A DNA stretch of 64,000 bases from Aquipseudomonas alcaligenes. Lineage in GTDB: Bacteria > Pseudomonadota > Gammaproteobacteria > Pseudomonadales > Pseudomonadaceae. Made by a program: the position numbers and the translations under genes. The stretch is from NCBI RefSeq assembly GCF_003205495.1, contig NZ_QJRX01000002.1:434001-498000 (forward strand), given 5' to 3'. Shown piece after piece: positions 38,643 through 46,357 of the stretch (positions are counted from its first letter, which is position 1; every line of letters begins with the position of its first letter). The notes below the pieces were generated by a model, which was given only the letters and a program-made list of their open reading frames with translations, ran no database searches and was not told where the DNA came from.

Positions 38643-39773
38643 TCACAGGGCCTGCAGGAGCAGGCGTTCATGCTGCTCCAGTGCGGCCTCCTGCGCCCCC
38701 TGGCCGCGCAGGTAGTCCAGCATCTGGAAGATCGCCTCGGCGTCCAGGCCGTGCTCGGACAGGCGGGTGAGCATGCCCATGTGCTTGAAGAAGCCGGCGC
38801 TGGCGGCAATGGCAGCCTCGATGCGCTGCTGCGCACTGCCCAGGCGCAGGCTCCAGACCCGCTCGGCATACTGCAGCAGCCTGGCCTGGCGCTGCGCCCG
38901 CTGTGCGTCGAGCCAGGCCGGCAGCAGCACCGCCAGGGCCTGCGCCGGCTCCAGGTGGTAGAGCAGGCTGAGCGCCTGGCCGAGCTGGCGCAGGCCATCG
39001 TCCGGCGCCGCGACCATGCCGGCCAGGCCCTGCAGCGCCTGGCTGGCGCACCACAGCAGGTTGGCCCGCACGGCATAGTCGCCGGGTTCGGCCAGGGCCC
39101 GCGGGCCGAGCTCCAGCAGGGTCAGCAGCAGGGCCTCGGCCTGGCGCTCCTGCAGCGGGCAGCCGTCGGACTGGGCGAGATACTGCTGCAGGACATGACC
39201 GAAGCCGGCCACCACGCCGTTGCCGATCTGCCGGGGCGGCAGGCTGAAGGTGGCGCAGGGGTCGAGAATGGCGAAGCGTGGCTGCAGGCAGGGGCTGGAA
39301 AAGCCCAGGCGCGCCTGCAGCCCGGCGTGGCACAGTTCGCCGTGGGGCGTGCTGGCCGACCCGCTGGCCAGGGTCGCTACACAGCCCAGCGGCACGGCGC
39401 GGCGGATCGGCGTGCCACAGAGCAGGTCGAAGGGCTCGCCGGGGTAGGCCAGGGCGGCGGCGATGAACTTGCTGCCGTCGATCACCGAGCCGCCGCCGAC
39501 GGCGAGGATGAAGTCGCAGTGCTCGCGGCGGGCCTGGGCCACGGCGCGCAGCAGGGTGGCGTACTGCGGGTTGGCCTCGATGCCGGCGAAGCGGCTGAGC
39601 CAGTGCCCGGCCAGGGCCTGCTCGACCTGCTGCCACACGCCGTTCTGCAGGATGCTGCCGCCACCGTGAGTGACCAGCAGCCGGCTGTCGGCGGGAATCA
39701 ACTGGCCAAGGCTGGCGATCTGCCCGGCGCCGAACAGGATGCGGGTCGGGTTGTAGTAGCTGAAGTTGCGCAT
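38643..39773 (-). CDS. Iron-type alcohol dehydrogenase homologue lacking metal ligands
   Basis: This 376-residue protein has the Fe-ADH fold signatures: FGAGQIASLG near the N-terminus, the nucleotide-binding GGGSVIDGSKFIAAAL (93-108), and FAILDPCATFSLPPRQIGNG. The four metal ligands of E. coli YqhD (D194, H198, H267, H281) align without gaps to A189, H193, R262 and P276, so three are lost. The PTTxGTGSE-like segment is also altered (ATLASGSAS). It is therefore probably not an ordinary metal-dependent alcohol dehydrogenase, though the frame is intact. ATG 39773 is chosen because the region upstream belongs to the tcdA promoter. Divergent from tcdA with 91 bp between. Confidence 0.85.
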   Translation of the reverse strand: MRNFSYYNPTRILFGAGQIASLGQLIPADSRLLVTHGGGSILQNGVWQQVEQALAGHWLSRFAGIEANPQYATLLRAVAQARREHCDFILAVGGGSVIDGSKFIAAALAYPGEPFDLLCGTPIRRAVPLGCVATLASGSASTPHGELCHAGLQARLGFSSPCLQPRFAILDPCATFSLPPRQIGNGVVAGFGHVLQQYLAQSDGCPLQERQAEALLLTLLELGPRALAEPGDYAVRANLLWCASQALQGLAGMVAAPDDGLRQLGQALSLLYHLEPAQALAVLLPAWLDAQRAQRQARLLQYAERVWSLRLGSAQQRIEAAIAASAGFFKHMGMLTRLSEHGLDAEAIFQMLDYLRGQGAQEAALEQHERLLLQAL

Positions 39774-39864
39774 GGCGAACTCCACGCGGAGCGTCCTTGC
39801 ACTATAGAAGCGTGCGCCGGGCCAGGGTCGTATAATGCCGGCCGAATTCTGAAGGTGCGACGAG

Positions 39865-40674
39865 ATGGCAGACGAACAGCGCTTCGGTGGCATAGCCCGG
39901 CTCTACGGGCGCGAGGGCCTGCAACGCCTGGCCGCGGCCCATGTGGCGGTGGTCGGCATCGGCGGCGTCGGCTCCTGGGCGGCCGAGGCCCTGGCGCGCT
40001 GCGGCGTGGGCGAGATCTCGCTGTTCGACCTGGACGACGTATGCATCACCAACACCAACCGCCAGGTGCATGCCGTCGAGGGCGCCGTGGGCAAGGCCAA
40101 GGTCGACGAGATGGCCGCGCGCATCCGTGCCATCAATCCGGCGTGCAAGGTTCATCCGGTGGCCGACTTCGTCACCCGCGAGACCATGGCCGAGTACATC
40201 ACCGAGCAGCTCGACGGCGTTCTCGACTGCATCGACAGCGTGGCGGCCAAGGCCGCGCTGATCGCCTGGTGCAAGCGGCGCAAGATCCAGATCGTCACCA
40301 CCGGCGGCGCCGGCGGGCAGATCGACCCGACGCAGATCCAGGTCGCCGACCTCAACAAGACCTTCAACGACCCGCTGGCGGCCAAGGTGCGCAGCACCCT
40401 GCGCCGCGACTACGGTTTCTCGCGCACGCCGGGGCGCAGCTACAGCGTGCCCTGCGTGTTCTCCACCGAGCAGTTGCGCTACCCCAAGCCGGACGGCAGC
40501 GTGTGCCAGGCCAAGGGCTTCGTCGGCGAGGGGGTCAAGCTCGACTGCGCCGGTGGCTTCGGCGCGGTGACGATGGTCACCGCCAGCTTCGGCATGGCTG
40601 CCGCCGCGCGCATCGTCGACAAGCTGGTGGCCGGTGCGCGGCGGCCGTCCGAACGGGCGGGCCAACCCGCCTGA
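39865..40674 (+). CDS. tcdA: tRNA cyclic-t6A37 synthase (E1-like)
   Basis: This 269-residue E1-like enzyme (formerly CsdL/YgdL) dehydrates t6A37 to cyclic ct6A in an ATP-dependent reaction. The nucleotide-binding GIGGVGSWAAEALARCG, the adenylation-type NTNRQVHAVEG segment and the conserved KFEC-replacing YSVPCVFSTEQ region identify the TcdA group rather than MoeB/ThiF. In E. coli it works with the CsdA-CsdE sulfur system; both partner genes are 1.4 kb downstream in this window on the other strand. Upstream tsaB (15.8 kb) makes the t6A precursor. Confidence 0.93.
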   Translation: MADEQRFGGIARLYGREGLQRLAAAHVAVVGIGGVGSWAAEALARCGVGEISLFDLDDVCITNTNRQVHAVEGAVGKAKVDEMAARIRAINPACKVHPVADFVTRETMAEYITEQLDGVLDCIDSVAAKAALIAWCKRRKIQIVTTGGAGGQIDPTQIQVADLNKTFNDPLAAKVRSTLRRDYGFSRTPGRSYSVPCVFSTEQLRYPKPDGSVCQAKGFVGEGVKLDCAGGFGAVTMVTASFGMAAAARIVDKLVAGARRPSERAGQPA

Positions 40675-40720
40675 ACGTATTTTCCTTCCCGCGCCGCCCG
40701 GCGCATTCGAGTGCCTTTTG

Positions 40721-41182
40721 ATGAACAACAACGACGTGCTGCGCAGCCTGCGCTACCTGCTGGATATCAGCGATGCCCAGCTGGCCGCGATCTGCCGGCT
40801 GGCCGACTACGAGCTGGCGCCCGAGACGGTGGCGGCCCTGCTCCGCAAGGAGGACGAGGACGGCTTCCAGCCCTGCAGCGACGAGGTGCTGGCGCACTTC
40901 CTCGATGGCCTGGTGTTCCACCGGCGTGGCCGCGACGACAGCCGTCCGCGGCTGCCGGTGGAGAAGCGCCTGACCAACAACATCATCCTGAAGAAGCTGC
41001 GGGTGGCTTTCGAGCTGCGCGACGACGACCTGCACGAGATCCTCCACGCCGCCGACCTGCCGATGACCAAGGCCGAGCTCGGTGCGCTGTTCCGCAGCCC
41101 CGAGCACAAGAACTACCGCGCCTGCGGCGACCAGCTGCTGCGCAACTTCCTGCGCGGCCTGACCCAGCGTCAGCGCGGTTGA
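40721..41182 (+). CDS. DUF1456 (YehS-like) protein
   Basis: This 153-residue protein is a tandem repeat of the DUF1456 unit: NNNDVLRSLRYLLDISDAQL and TNNIILKKLRVAFELRDDDL start the two halves, each ending in a CSDEVLAHFLDGL or CGDQLLRNFLRGL helix. E. coli YehS is similar. The family is cytoplasmic and uncharacterised. ATG 40721 is 46 bp after the tcdA stop; the frame is open upstream but that overlaps tcdA. Likely co-transcribed with tcdA. Confidence 0.9.
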   Translation: MNNNDVLRSLRYLLDISDAQLAAICRLADYELAPETVAALLRKEDEDGFQPCSDEVLAHFLDGLVFHRRGRDDSRPRLPVEKRLTNNIILKKLRVAFELRDDDLHEILHAADLPMTKAELGALFRSPEHKNYRACGDQLLRNFLRGLTQRQRG

Positions 41183-41232
41183 GGTCGGCGGGCTAAGCTG
41201 TAGGGGCTGACGGCCCCAGTCGTGAGGTGCCC

Positions 41233-42030
41233 ATGTCCGTTCCGCTCCGTCGTTCGCCACTGCGCTGGCTGCTGCTGGCAGCTCTGGCGCTGGCTGGCCT
41301 GGTCGCGGCCGAGCCGGTGGTGCGCATCGGCACCGGCGACTGGGTGCCCTACGTCGACCAGCAGCGTGCCGATGGCGGTGCCCTGGCTCGGCTGGTCAGT
41401 GCGGTATTCGCCGCGGCCGGCTACCGGGTCGAGTATTCCTTCTACCCCTGGGACCGCAACGTGCTGATGCTGCAGCAGGGCGCGCTGGACGCCATCATGC
41501 CCTACAGCTGCAGCCCGATGCGCCTGGACTATGGCGTGTGCAGCGAACCGCTGGTGCGCGGTGAGATCGTCCTGTTCCACCGCAAGGACCTGCCGTTCGA
41601 CTGGCAGCGCATCGAGGACCTCGGCCCCTACCGGGTCGCCACCACCCTCGGCTATTCCTACGGGCCGCAGTTCGACCAGGCGCAGCAGGCCGGGCAGCTG
41701 CAGGTCGAGCAGAACAGCAAGGAGGACACCGCCTTTCGCCTGCTGGCGCTGGGCCGCGTCGACCTGCACCCGCAGGACCGCGCGGTCGGCTACGCCATGC
41801 TCAGGCGGCTGTTCTCCGAGCGTGAGCGCAGGGCCATCACTCACCATCCGCGCTTCCTCAACACCGAGCCGCTGCGCCTGCTGTTCCGTAAGGGCGACCC
41901 GCAGGCCGAGGCACTGTTGCTGCGCTTCAACCGCGAGCTGGCCCGGTTTGCCGAGCGCGGCGACCTGCGCAGCCTGCAGCGTGCGCTGTACACCGGCGAC
42001 CCGGACCGCTGGCGCCCGGGCGCGCCCTAG
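41233..42030 (+). CDS. Orphan periplasmic solute-binding protein (SBP_bac_3 type)
   Basis: This 265-residue protein has a signal peptide (about residues 1-26, RWLLLAALALAGLVAAEP) and the start of a family 3 binding domain (VVRIGTGDWVPYVDQQ). The core contains YSFYPWDRNVLMLQQGALDA and a pair of Cys (YSCSPM, GVCSEP) that could form a disulfide. No ABC permease or ATPase is nearby, so it is an orphan: perhaps a sensor partner or using transporters elsewhere. ATG 41233 has GAGG 5 bases upstream. Its stop interlocks with that of csdE on CTAG. Confidence 0.82.
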   Translation: MSVPLRRSPLRWLLLAALALAGLVAAEPVVRIGTGDWVPYVDQQRADGGALARLVSAVFAAAGYRVEYSFYPWDRNVLMLQQGALDAIMPYSCSPMRLDYGVCSEPLVRGEIVLFHRKDLPFDWQRIEDLGPYRVATTLGYSYGPQFDQAQQAGQLQVEQNSKEDTAFRLLALGRVDLHPQDRAVGYAMLRRLFSERERRAITHHPRFLNTEPLRLLFRKGDPQAEALLLRFNRELARFAERGDLRSLQRALYTGDPDRWRPGAP

Positions 42031-42431
42031 CCGGCCAGCTCGCGCATGCGTTGCAGCACGGCGTTGAGGCCGTTGCTGCGCGAGGGCGAGAGCTGGCGGG
42101 CCAGGCCCAGCTGGTCGAACCAGGCCGGCAGATCCAGCTCGGCCAGTGCCTGGGCGTCCAGGCCGTCGATGCGCGCCAGCAGCACGGCCAGCAGGCCGCG
42201 GATCAGCCGCGCATCGCTGCTGGCGCGGAAACGCCAGTGTCCATCCTGCCGTTCTGCCACCAGCCAGACCTGGCTCTCGCAGCCGTGCACCCGGTTGGCT
42301 TCGCTGCGTTCGCTCTCGCTCAGCGCCTGCAGGCGCTCGCCCCACTGCATCAGCAGGCGCGCACGCTGTTCCCAGCCAGGGCAGGCGGCGAAGGCGTCGA
42401 GGGCCTCGTGGGCGGCGGCCGGCAGGCTCAT
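42027..42431 (-). CDS. csdE: SufE-family sulfur acceptor
   Basis: This 134-residue protein is a SufE fold, with the acceptor Cys51 in the conserved RVHGCESQVWL loop. It receives sulfur from CsdA as a persulfide and stimulates its desulfurase activity. The GLNAVLQRMRELAG end is typical of the SufE C-terminus. Its ATG overlaps the csdA stop (ATGA at 42428-42431), so the two are translated together. CsdE in E. coli also interacts with TcdA, whose gene is nearby here. Confidence 0.93.
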   Translation of the reverse strand: MSLPAAAHEALDAFAACPGWEQRARLLMQWGERLQALSESERSEANRVHGCESQVWLVAERQDGHWRFRASSDARLIRGLLAVLLARIDGLDAQALAELDLPAWFDQLGLARQLSPSRSNGLNAVLQRMRELAG

Positions 42432-43633
42432 CGCAGCAGCTCCAGGGCCTTGTCGAGGGCGGCGAAGAAGCGCGCGAGGTCCTCGCCATCGTTGTACAGA
42501 CCCAGCGATACGCGAATCGCCCCGGGCAGGCCGAGGCTTTTCAGCAGCGGCATGGCGCAGTGATGGCCGCTGCGCACGGCGATGCCCTGCTCGGTGAGCA
42601 GGTGGGCCAGGTCGGCGCTGTGCACGCCGGCCACCACGAAGCTGGCCAGCGCCACCTGCGGCGCCCCCAGCAGACGCAAGCCATCGCGCCTGCTCAGGCC
42701 TGCCAGCAGCTCGGCATGCAGGGCCGCCTCATGGGCGGCGACGGCCTCGGCATCCAGCCCGGCCAGGTAGTCCAGCGTGGCGCCCAGGGCGATGACGGCA
42801 GCGATCGGCGGAGTGCCGGCCTCGAAACCCAGGGGCGCGGGGCGGAAGTGGGCATGCTGGTAGTCCGCCTGCAGCACCATCTCGCCGCCGAACTGCCAGT
42901 GGCGCAGCCTCTGCAGCGCCTGTTGGCGGCCATGGAGCAGGCCGACGCCCTCCGGGCCGTAGAGCTTGTGCGCGGAACAGACATAGAAGTCGCAGCCCAG
43001 CGCCTGCACATCCTGGCGACCGTGCACGACGCCCTGGGCGCCATCCACCACGCTCAGGGCGCCCCGGGCGCGGGCCAGGGTGAGCAGTTCGGCCAGCGGC
43101 TGCCAGCGCCCCAGCACGTTGGACAGCTGCGACACGGCGAGCAGGCGGGTGCGCGGGTCGATCAGGCTGGCAGCCTGGTCGAGGTCGACCTGGCCATGGT
43201 CATCCAGGGGCAGCACCCTCAGCTCCAGGCCGCGCCGCTCGGCCAGCTGCTGCCAGGGCAGCAGGTTGGCATGGTGCTCCAGGGCGCTGACGACTATCCG
43301 GTCGCCGGCCTGGAACAGGTGCTCCAGGCCGTAGGCCAGCAGGTTGAGCGACTCCGTGGTGCCGCGGGTGAAGACGATCTCATCGACGCTGGCGGCATTC
43401 AGCCAGCGCGCGGCCTTGGCCCGGGTCGCCTCGAAGGCGCGGGTGGCGCGTTCGCCGGGCAGGTGCTGGGCGCGGTGCACGTTGGCCGCGCCGCCGGCGT
43501 AGTAGCCGAGCAGGCTGTCCAGCATGGCCTGCGGCTTCTGCGCGGTGGCGGCGCTGTCCAGGTAGGTCTGGCCCTCGGCGGCGAGGGCCAGGATGCCGGG
43601 GAAGTCGGCGCGCCAGGGAGAGGTGGTAGGCAT
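42428..43633 (-). CDS. csdA: Cysteine desulfurase, CsdA/SufS type
   Basis: This 401-residue PLP enzyme removes sulfur from cysteine. The PLP lysine is K223 (CSAHKLYGPEG), the nearby histidine is in ALEHHANLLPW, and the persulfide Cys is C359 in the short group II loop VRSGHHCAMPLL. These place it in the CsdA/SufS rather than IscS group. ATG 43633 (MPTTSPWRADFPG) is chosen; the frame is open further upstream into the dapD terminator. Overlaps csdE by ATGA. No suf operon is present in the window. Confidence 0.93.
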   Translation of the reverse strand: MPTTSPWRADFPGILALAAEGQTYLDSAATAQKPQAMLDSLLGYYAGGAANVHRAQHLPGERATRAFEATRAKAARWLNAASVDEIVFTRGTTESLNLLAYGLEHLFQAGDRIVVSALEHHANLLPWQQLAERRGLELRVLPLDDHGQVDLDQAASLIDPRTRLLAVSQLSNVLGRWQPLAELLTLARARGALSVVDGAQGVVHGRQDVQALGCDFYVCSAHKLYGPEGVGLLHGRQQALQRLRHWQFGGEMVLQADYQHAHFRPAPLGFEAGTPPIAAVIALGATLDYLAGLDAEAVAAHEAALHAELLAGLSRRDGLRLLGAPQVALASFVVAGVHSADLAHLLTEQGIAVRSGHHCAMPLLKSLGLPGAIRVSLGLYNDGEDLARFFAALDKALELLR

Positions 43634-43672
43634 GGTCTGCGGCACTGCTGGGAAATGTGCTGAGTATAAATA

Positions 43673-43700
43673 GACAGGCCGGGCATGGGCCCGGCCTGTC
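43673..43700 (-). terminator. Intrinsic terminator after dapD
   Basis: Perfect 12-bp stem (43673-43684 with 43689-43700, GACAGGCCGGGC) with a 4-base loop, followed on the minus strand by TATTTATA. It ends the map-glnD-dapC-arsC-dapD transcript before csdA. Confidence 0.8.
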
Positions 43701-43715
43701 TGTCGTCTCATGCGA

Positions 43716-44750
43716 TCAGTTGTGCGCGTGCAGCGCCTCGTTGAGCTCGATGGCGGTCTTGTTGGTCTTGCACTCCACCGCGCCGGTCTGCGAGTTGCGG
43801 CGGAACAGCAGGTCGGGCTGGCCGGCCAGTTCGCGTGCCTTGACCACCTTGACCAGGTTGTTGGCCTCGTCGAGCAGGGCCACCTTGGTGCCGGCAGTGA
43901 CGTACAGGCCGGACTCCACGGTGTTGCGGTCGCCCAGCGGGATGCCGATGCCGGCGTTGGCGCCGATCAGGCAGCCTTCGCCGACGCTGATGACGATGTT
44001 GCCGCCGCCGGACAGGGTGCCCATGGTCGAGCAGCCGCCGCCCAGGTCCGAGCCCTTGCCGACGAACACGCCGGCGGAGACGCGGCCCTCGATCATGCCC
44101 GGGCCGGCGGTGCCGGCGTTGAAGTTGACGAAGCCCTCGTGCATCACCGTGGTGCCTTCGCCGATGTAGGCGCCCAGGCGCACGCGGGCGCTGTCGGCGA
44201 TGCGCACGCCGGCCGGCACCACGTAGTCGGTCATCTTGGGGAACTTGTCCACCGAGAACACTTCCAGCAGCTCGCCCTTCAGGCGGGCTTCCAGCTGGCG
44301 CTCGGCCAGCTCGCCGAGGTCGACGGCGCCCTGGCTGGTCCAGGCCACGTTGGGCAGCAGCGGGAAGATACCGGTCAGGTTCAGGCCGTGCGGCTTGGCC
44401 AGGCGGTGCGACAGCAGGTGCAGCTTGAGGTAGGCCTCGGGGGTGGAGGTCAGCGCGGCGTCTTCGGCCAGCAGGGTGACCACCAGCGGCCGATGGCTCT
44501 CGGCCAGGCGGGTGAGCAGGGCGGCCTGGGTGGCATCGATGCCCTTGATGGCGTTGGCCAGTTCACCGGCCTGGTTGGTGCTGATGGCGATGGCCTGGTT
44601 GCCACCGCTGTAGCCCAGCTTGGCCGCCACGGCGGCGACCAGCTCGGCGGCCGGGTCGAGCAGGGGCTGGGCGTAGAAGACTTCCAGCCAGGCGCCCTGG
44701 CGGTTCTGGGTGCCGACGCCGAAGGCCAGGCTGAAGAGTTTGCTGCTCAT
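43716..44750 (-). CDS. dapD: Tetrahydrodipicolinate N-succinyltransferase
   Basis: This 344-residue left-handed beta-helix acyltransferase adds succinyl from succinyl-CoA to tetrahydrodipicolinate, the first step of the succinylase route to DAP and lysine. It is the long form (about 340 residues) seen in pseudomonads. The beta-helix is seen in VRLGAYIGEGTTVMHEGFVN, GRVSAGVFVGKGSDLGGGCS and NAGIGIPLGDRNTVESG. Start MSSKLFSLAFGVGTQNRQG matches the family. It is the last gene of the minus-strand set and ends with a strong terminator. Confidence 0.97.
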   Translation of the reverse strand: MSSKLFSLAFGVGTQNRQGAWLEVFYAQPLLDPAAELVAAVAAKLGYSGGNQAIAISTNQAGELANAIKGIDATQAALLTRLAESHRPLVVTLLAEDAALTSTPEAYLKLHLLSHRLAKPHGLNLTGIFPLLPNVAWTSQGAVDLGELAERQLEARLKGELLEVFSVDKFPKMTDYVVPAGVRIADSARVRLGAYIGEGTTVMHEGFVNFNAGTAGPGMIEGRVSAGVFVGKGSDLGGGCSTMGTLSGGGNIVISVGEGCLIGANAGIGIPLGDRNTVESGLYVTAGTKVALLDEANNLVKVVKARELAGQPDLLFRRNSQTGAVECKTNKTAIELNEALHAHN

Positions 44751-44787
44751 GTCGTGTTCCTTTTACCAAGTGGGGTGGGGCGCGGCC

Positions 44788-45135
44788 TCAGGCCAGCGCG
44801 GCGGAATAGAGTTCGGGCTTGAAGCCGACCAGGGTGCGGTCGCCCAGGTCGAGCACCGGGCGCTTGATCATCGAGGGCTGGGCCAGCATCAGCTCGATGG
44901 CGCGGGCCTCGTCCAGGTCGGCCTTCTGCGCCTCGTCGAGTTTGCGGAAGGTGGTGCCGGCGCGGTTCAGCACGGTCTGCCAGCCATGCTCGGCGCACCA
45001 TTTGTGCAGGCGGTCGCGGTCGATGGCGGCGCTCTTGTAGTCATGGAAGTGGTAGCTCACGCCGTGCTCGTCGAGCCAGCTGCGGGCCTTCTTCATGGTG
45101 TCGCAGGCCTTGATGCCGTAGAGGGTGATGCTCAT
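44788..45135 (-). CDS. ArsC/Spx-like thioredoxin-fold reductase (YffB type)
   Basis: This 115-residue protein has an ArsC/Spx fold with the active-site Cys11 in LYGIKACDTMKKA and the conserved KRPVLDLGDRTLVGF end. It resembles E. coli YffB and Spx/MgsR rather than true arsenate reductase, as no arsenic genes are near. It sits between dapC (8 bp upstream) and dapD (37 bp downstream) in the same direction, a placement conserved in Pseudomonas from memory. Its link to DAP synthesis is unknown. Confidence 0.9.
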   Translation of the reverse strand: MSITLYGIKACDTMKKARSWLDEHGVSYHFHDYKSAAIDRDRLHKWCAEHGWQTVLNRAGTTFRKLDEAQKADLDEARAIELMLAQPSMIKRPVLDLGDRTLVGFKPELYSAALA

Positions 45136-45143
45136 GGTCTTTC

Positions 45144-46340
45144 TCACAATCCTTGAACGAAGGCGCGGATGCGCTCGGCGGCCTCGATGCACTCGGCCAG
45201 CGGGGCCACCAGGGCCATGCGGATGCGCCCGGCGCCGGGGTTCTCGCCATGCACCTCGCGCGACAGGTAGGAGCCCGGCACCACGGTGACGTGTTCGCGG
45301 GCGAACAGCTGGCGGGTGAACTCGGCGTCGTCGCCCGGGGTGCGTGCCCACAGGTAGAAGCTGCCGTCCGGGCGCTGCACGTCCAGCACCGGCTGCAGGA
45401 TGTCCAGCACCGCGTCGTACTTGGCGCGGTACTGGTCGCGGTTGGCGCGCACGTGGGCCTCGTCGTTCCAGGCGGCGATGCTGGCCAGCTGGGTCTGCAC
45501 CGGCATGGCGCAACCGTGGTAGGTACGGTACAGCAGGAAAGGTTTCAGGATGTCGGCGTCGCCGGCGACGAAGCCGGAGCGCAGGCCCGGCAGGTTGGAG
45601 CGCTTGGACAGGCTGTGGAACACCACGCAGCGCTTGAAATCGCTGCGACCCAGCTCGACGCAGGCGGACAGCAGGCCGGGCGGCGGGTTGTCCTCGTCGA
45701 AATACAGTTCGCTGTAGCACTCGTCGGCGGCGATCACGAAGTCGTGCTCGTCGGCCAGGGCGATCAGCTTCTTCAGCTGCTCCATGGGTACCAGCGCACC
45801 GGTGGGGTTGCCCGGCGAGCAGATGAAGAGGATCTGGCAGCGCTGCCAGACCGCGGCCGGTACCGCGTCGAAGTCCGGGTTGAAGCCGTTCTCCTCGCGG
45901 CACGGCAGGTAGTGCGGCTCGGCGCCAGCGAGCAGGGCCGCGCCCTCGTAGATCTGGTAGAAGGGGTTGGGGCTGACCACCAGGCCCGCGGCTTCGCGGT
46001 TGACCACGGTCTGGGTGAAGGCGAACAGCGCCTCGCGGGTGCCGTTGACCGGCAACACGTGGCGGGCGGCGTCCAGCCAGCCGGCCGGCACGCCGAAGCG
46101 GCGCTCGCACCAGGCGGCGATGGCTTCGCGCAGGGCCGGCAGGCCCAGGGTGGTGGGGTAGACGGCCAGCTGGTCGAGGTTGTCCGCCAGGGCCTGGGCC
46201 ACGAAGTCCGGCGACTTGTGCTTGGGCTCGCCGATGGACAGGGCGATCGGCCGCTTGTCCGCCGGGGGGGTGATGCCGGCGAGCAGGGCGCGCAGTTTCT
46301 CGAAGGGGTAGGGCTGCAGCTGGGTCAGGGCGTGGTTCAT
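45144..46340 (-). CDS. dapC: Succinyldiaminopimelate aminotransferase
   Basis: This 398-residue class I/II PLP aminotransferase converts N-succinyl-2-amino-6-ketopimelate to N-succinyl-LL-DAP, linking DapD and DapE. The PLP lysine is in FHSLSKRSNLPGLRSG; the cofactor motifs ICSPGNPTGALVP and AADECYSELYFD are present. Identity as DapC rather than a general aminotransferase is supported by its co-transcription with dapD. It begins 17 bp after the glnD stop and ends 8 bp before the arsC-like gene. Confidence 0.93.
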   Translation of the reverse strand: MNHALTQLQPYPFEKLRALLAGITPPADKRPIALSIGEPKHKSPDFVAQALADNLDQLAVYPTTLGLPALREAIAAWCERRFGVPAGWLDAARHVLPVNGTREALFAFTQTVVNREAAGLVVSPNPFYQIYEGAALLAGAEPHYLPCREENGFNPDFDAVPAAVWQRCQILFICSPGNPTGALVPMEQLKKLIALADEHDFVIAADECYSELYFDEDNPPPGLLSACVELGRSDFKRCVVFHSLSKRSNLPGLRSGFVAGDADILKPFLLYRTYHGCAMPVQTQLASIAAWNDEAHVRANRDQYRAKYDAVLDILQPVLDVQRPDGSFYLWARTPGDDAEFTRQLFAREHVTVVPGSYLSREVHGENPGAGRIRMALVAPLAECIEAAERIRAFVQGL

Positions 46341-46357
46341 GGGGGCTCTTGCGTGGT

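Noticed and set aside
44788..45135. ArsC-like gene as an arsenate resistance gene
   Set aside because: It has the YffB/Spx-type KACDTMKKA motif, sits inside a dap gene set, and no other arsenic genes are near.
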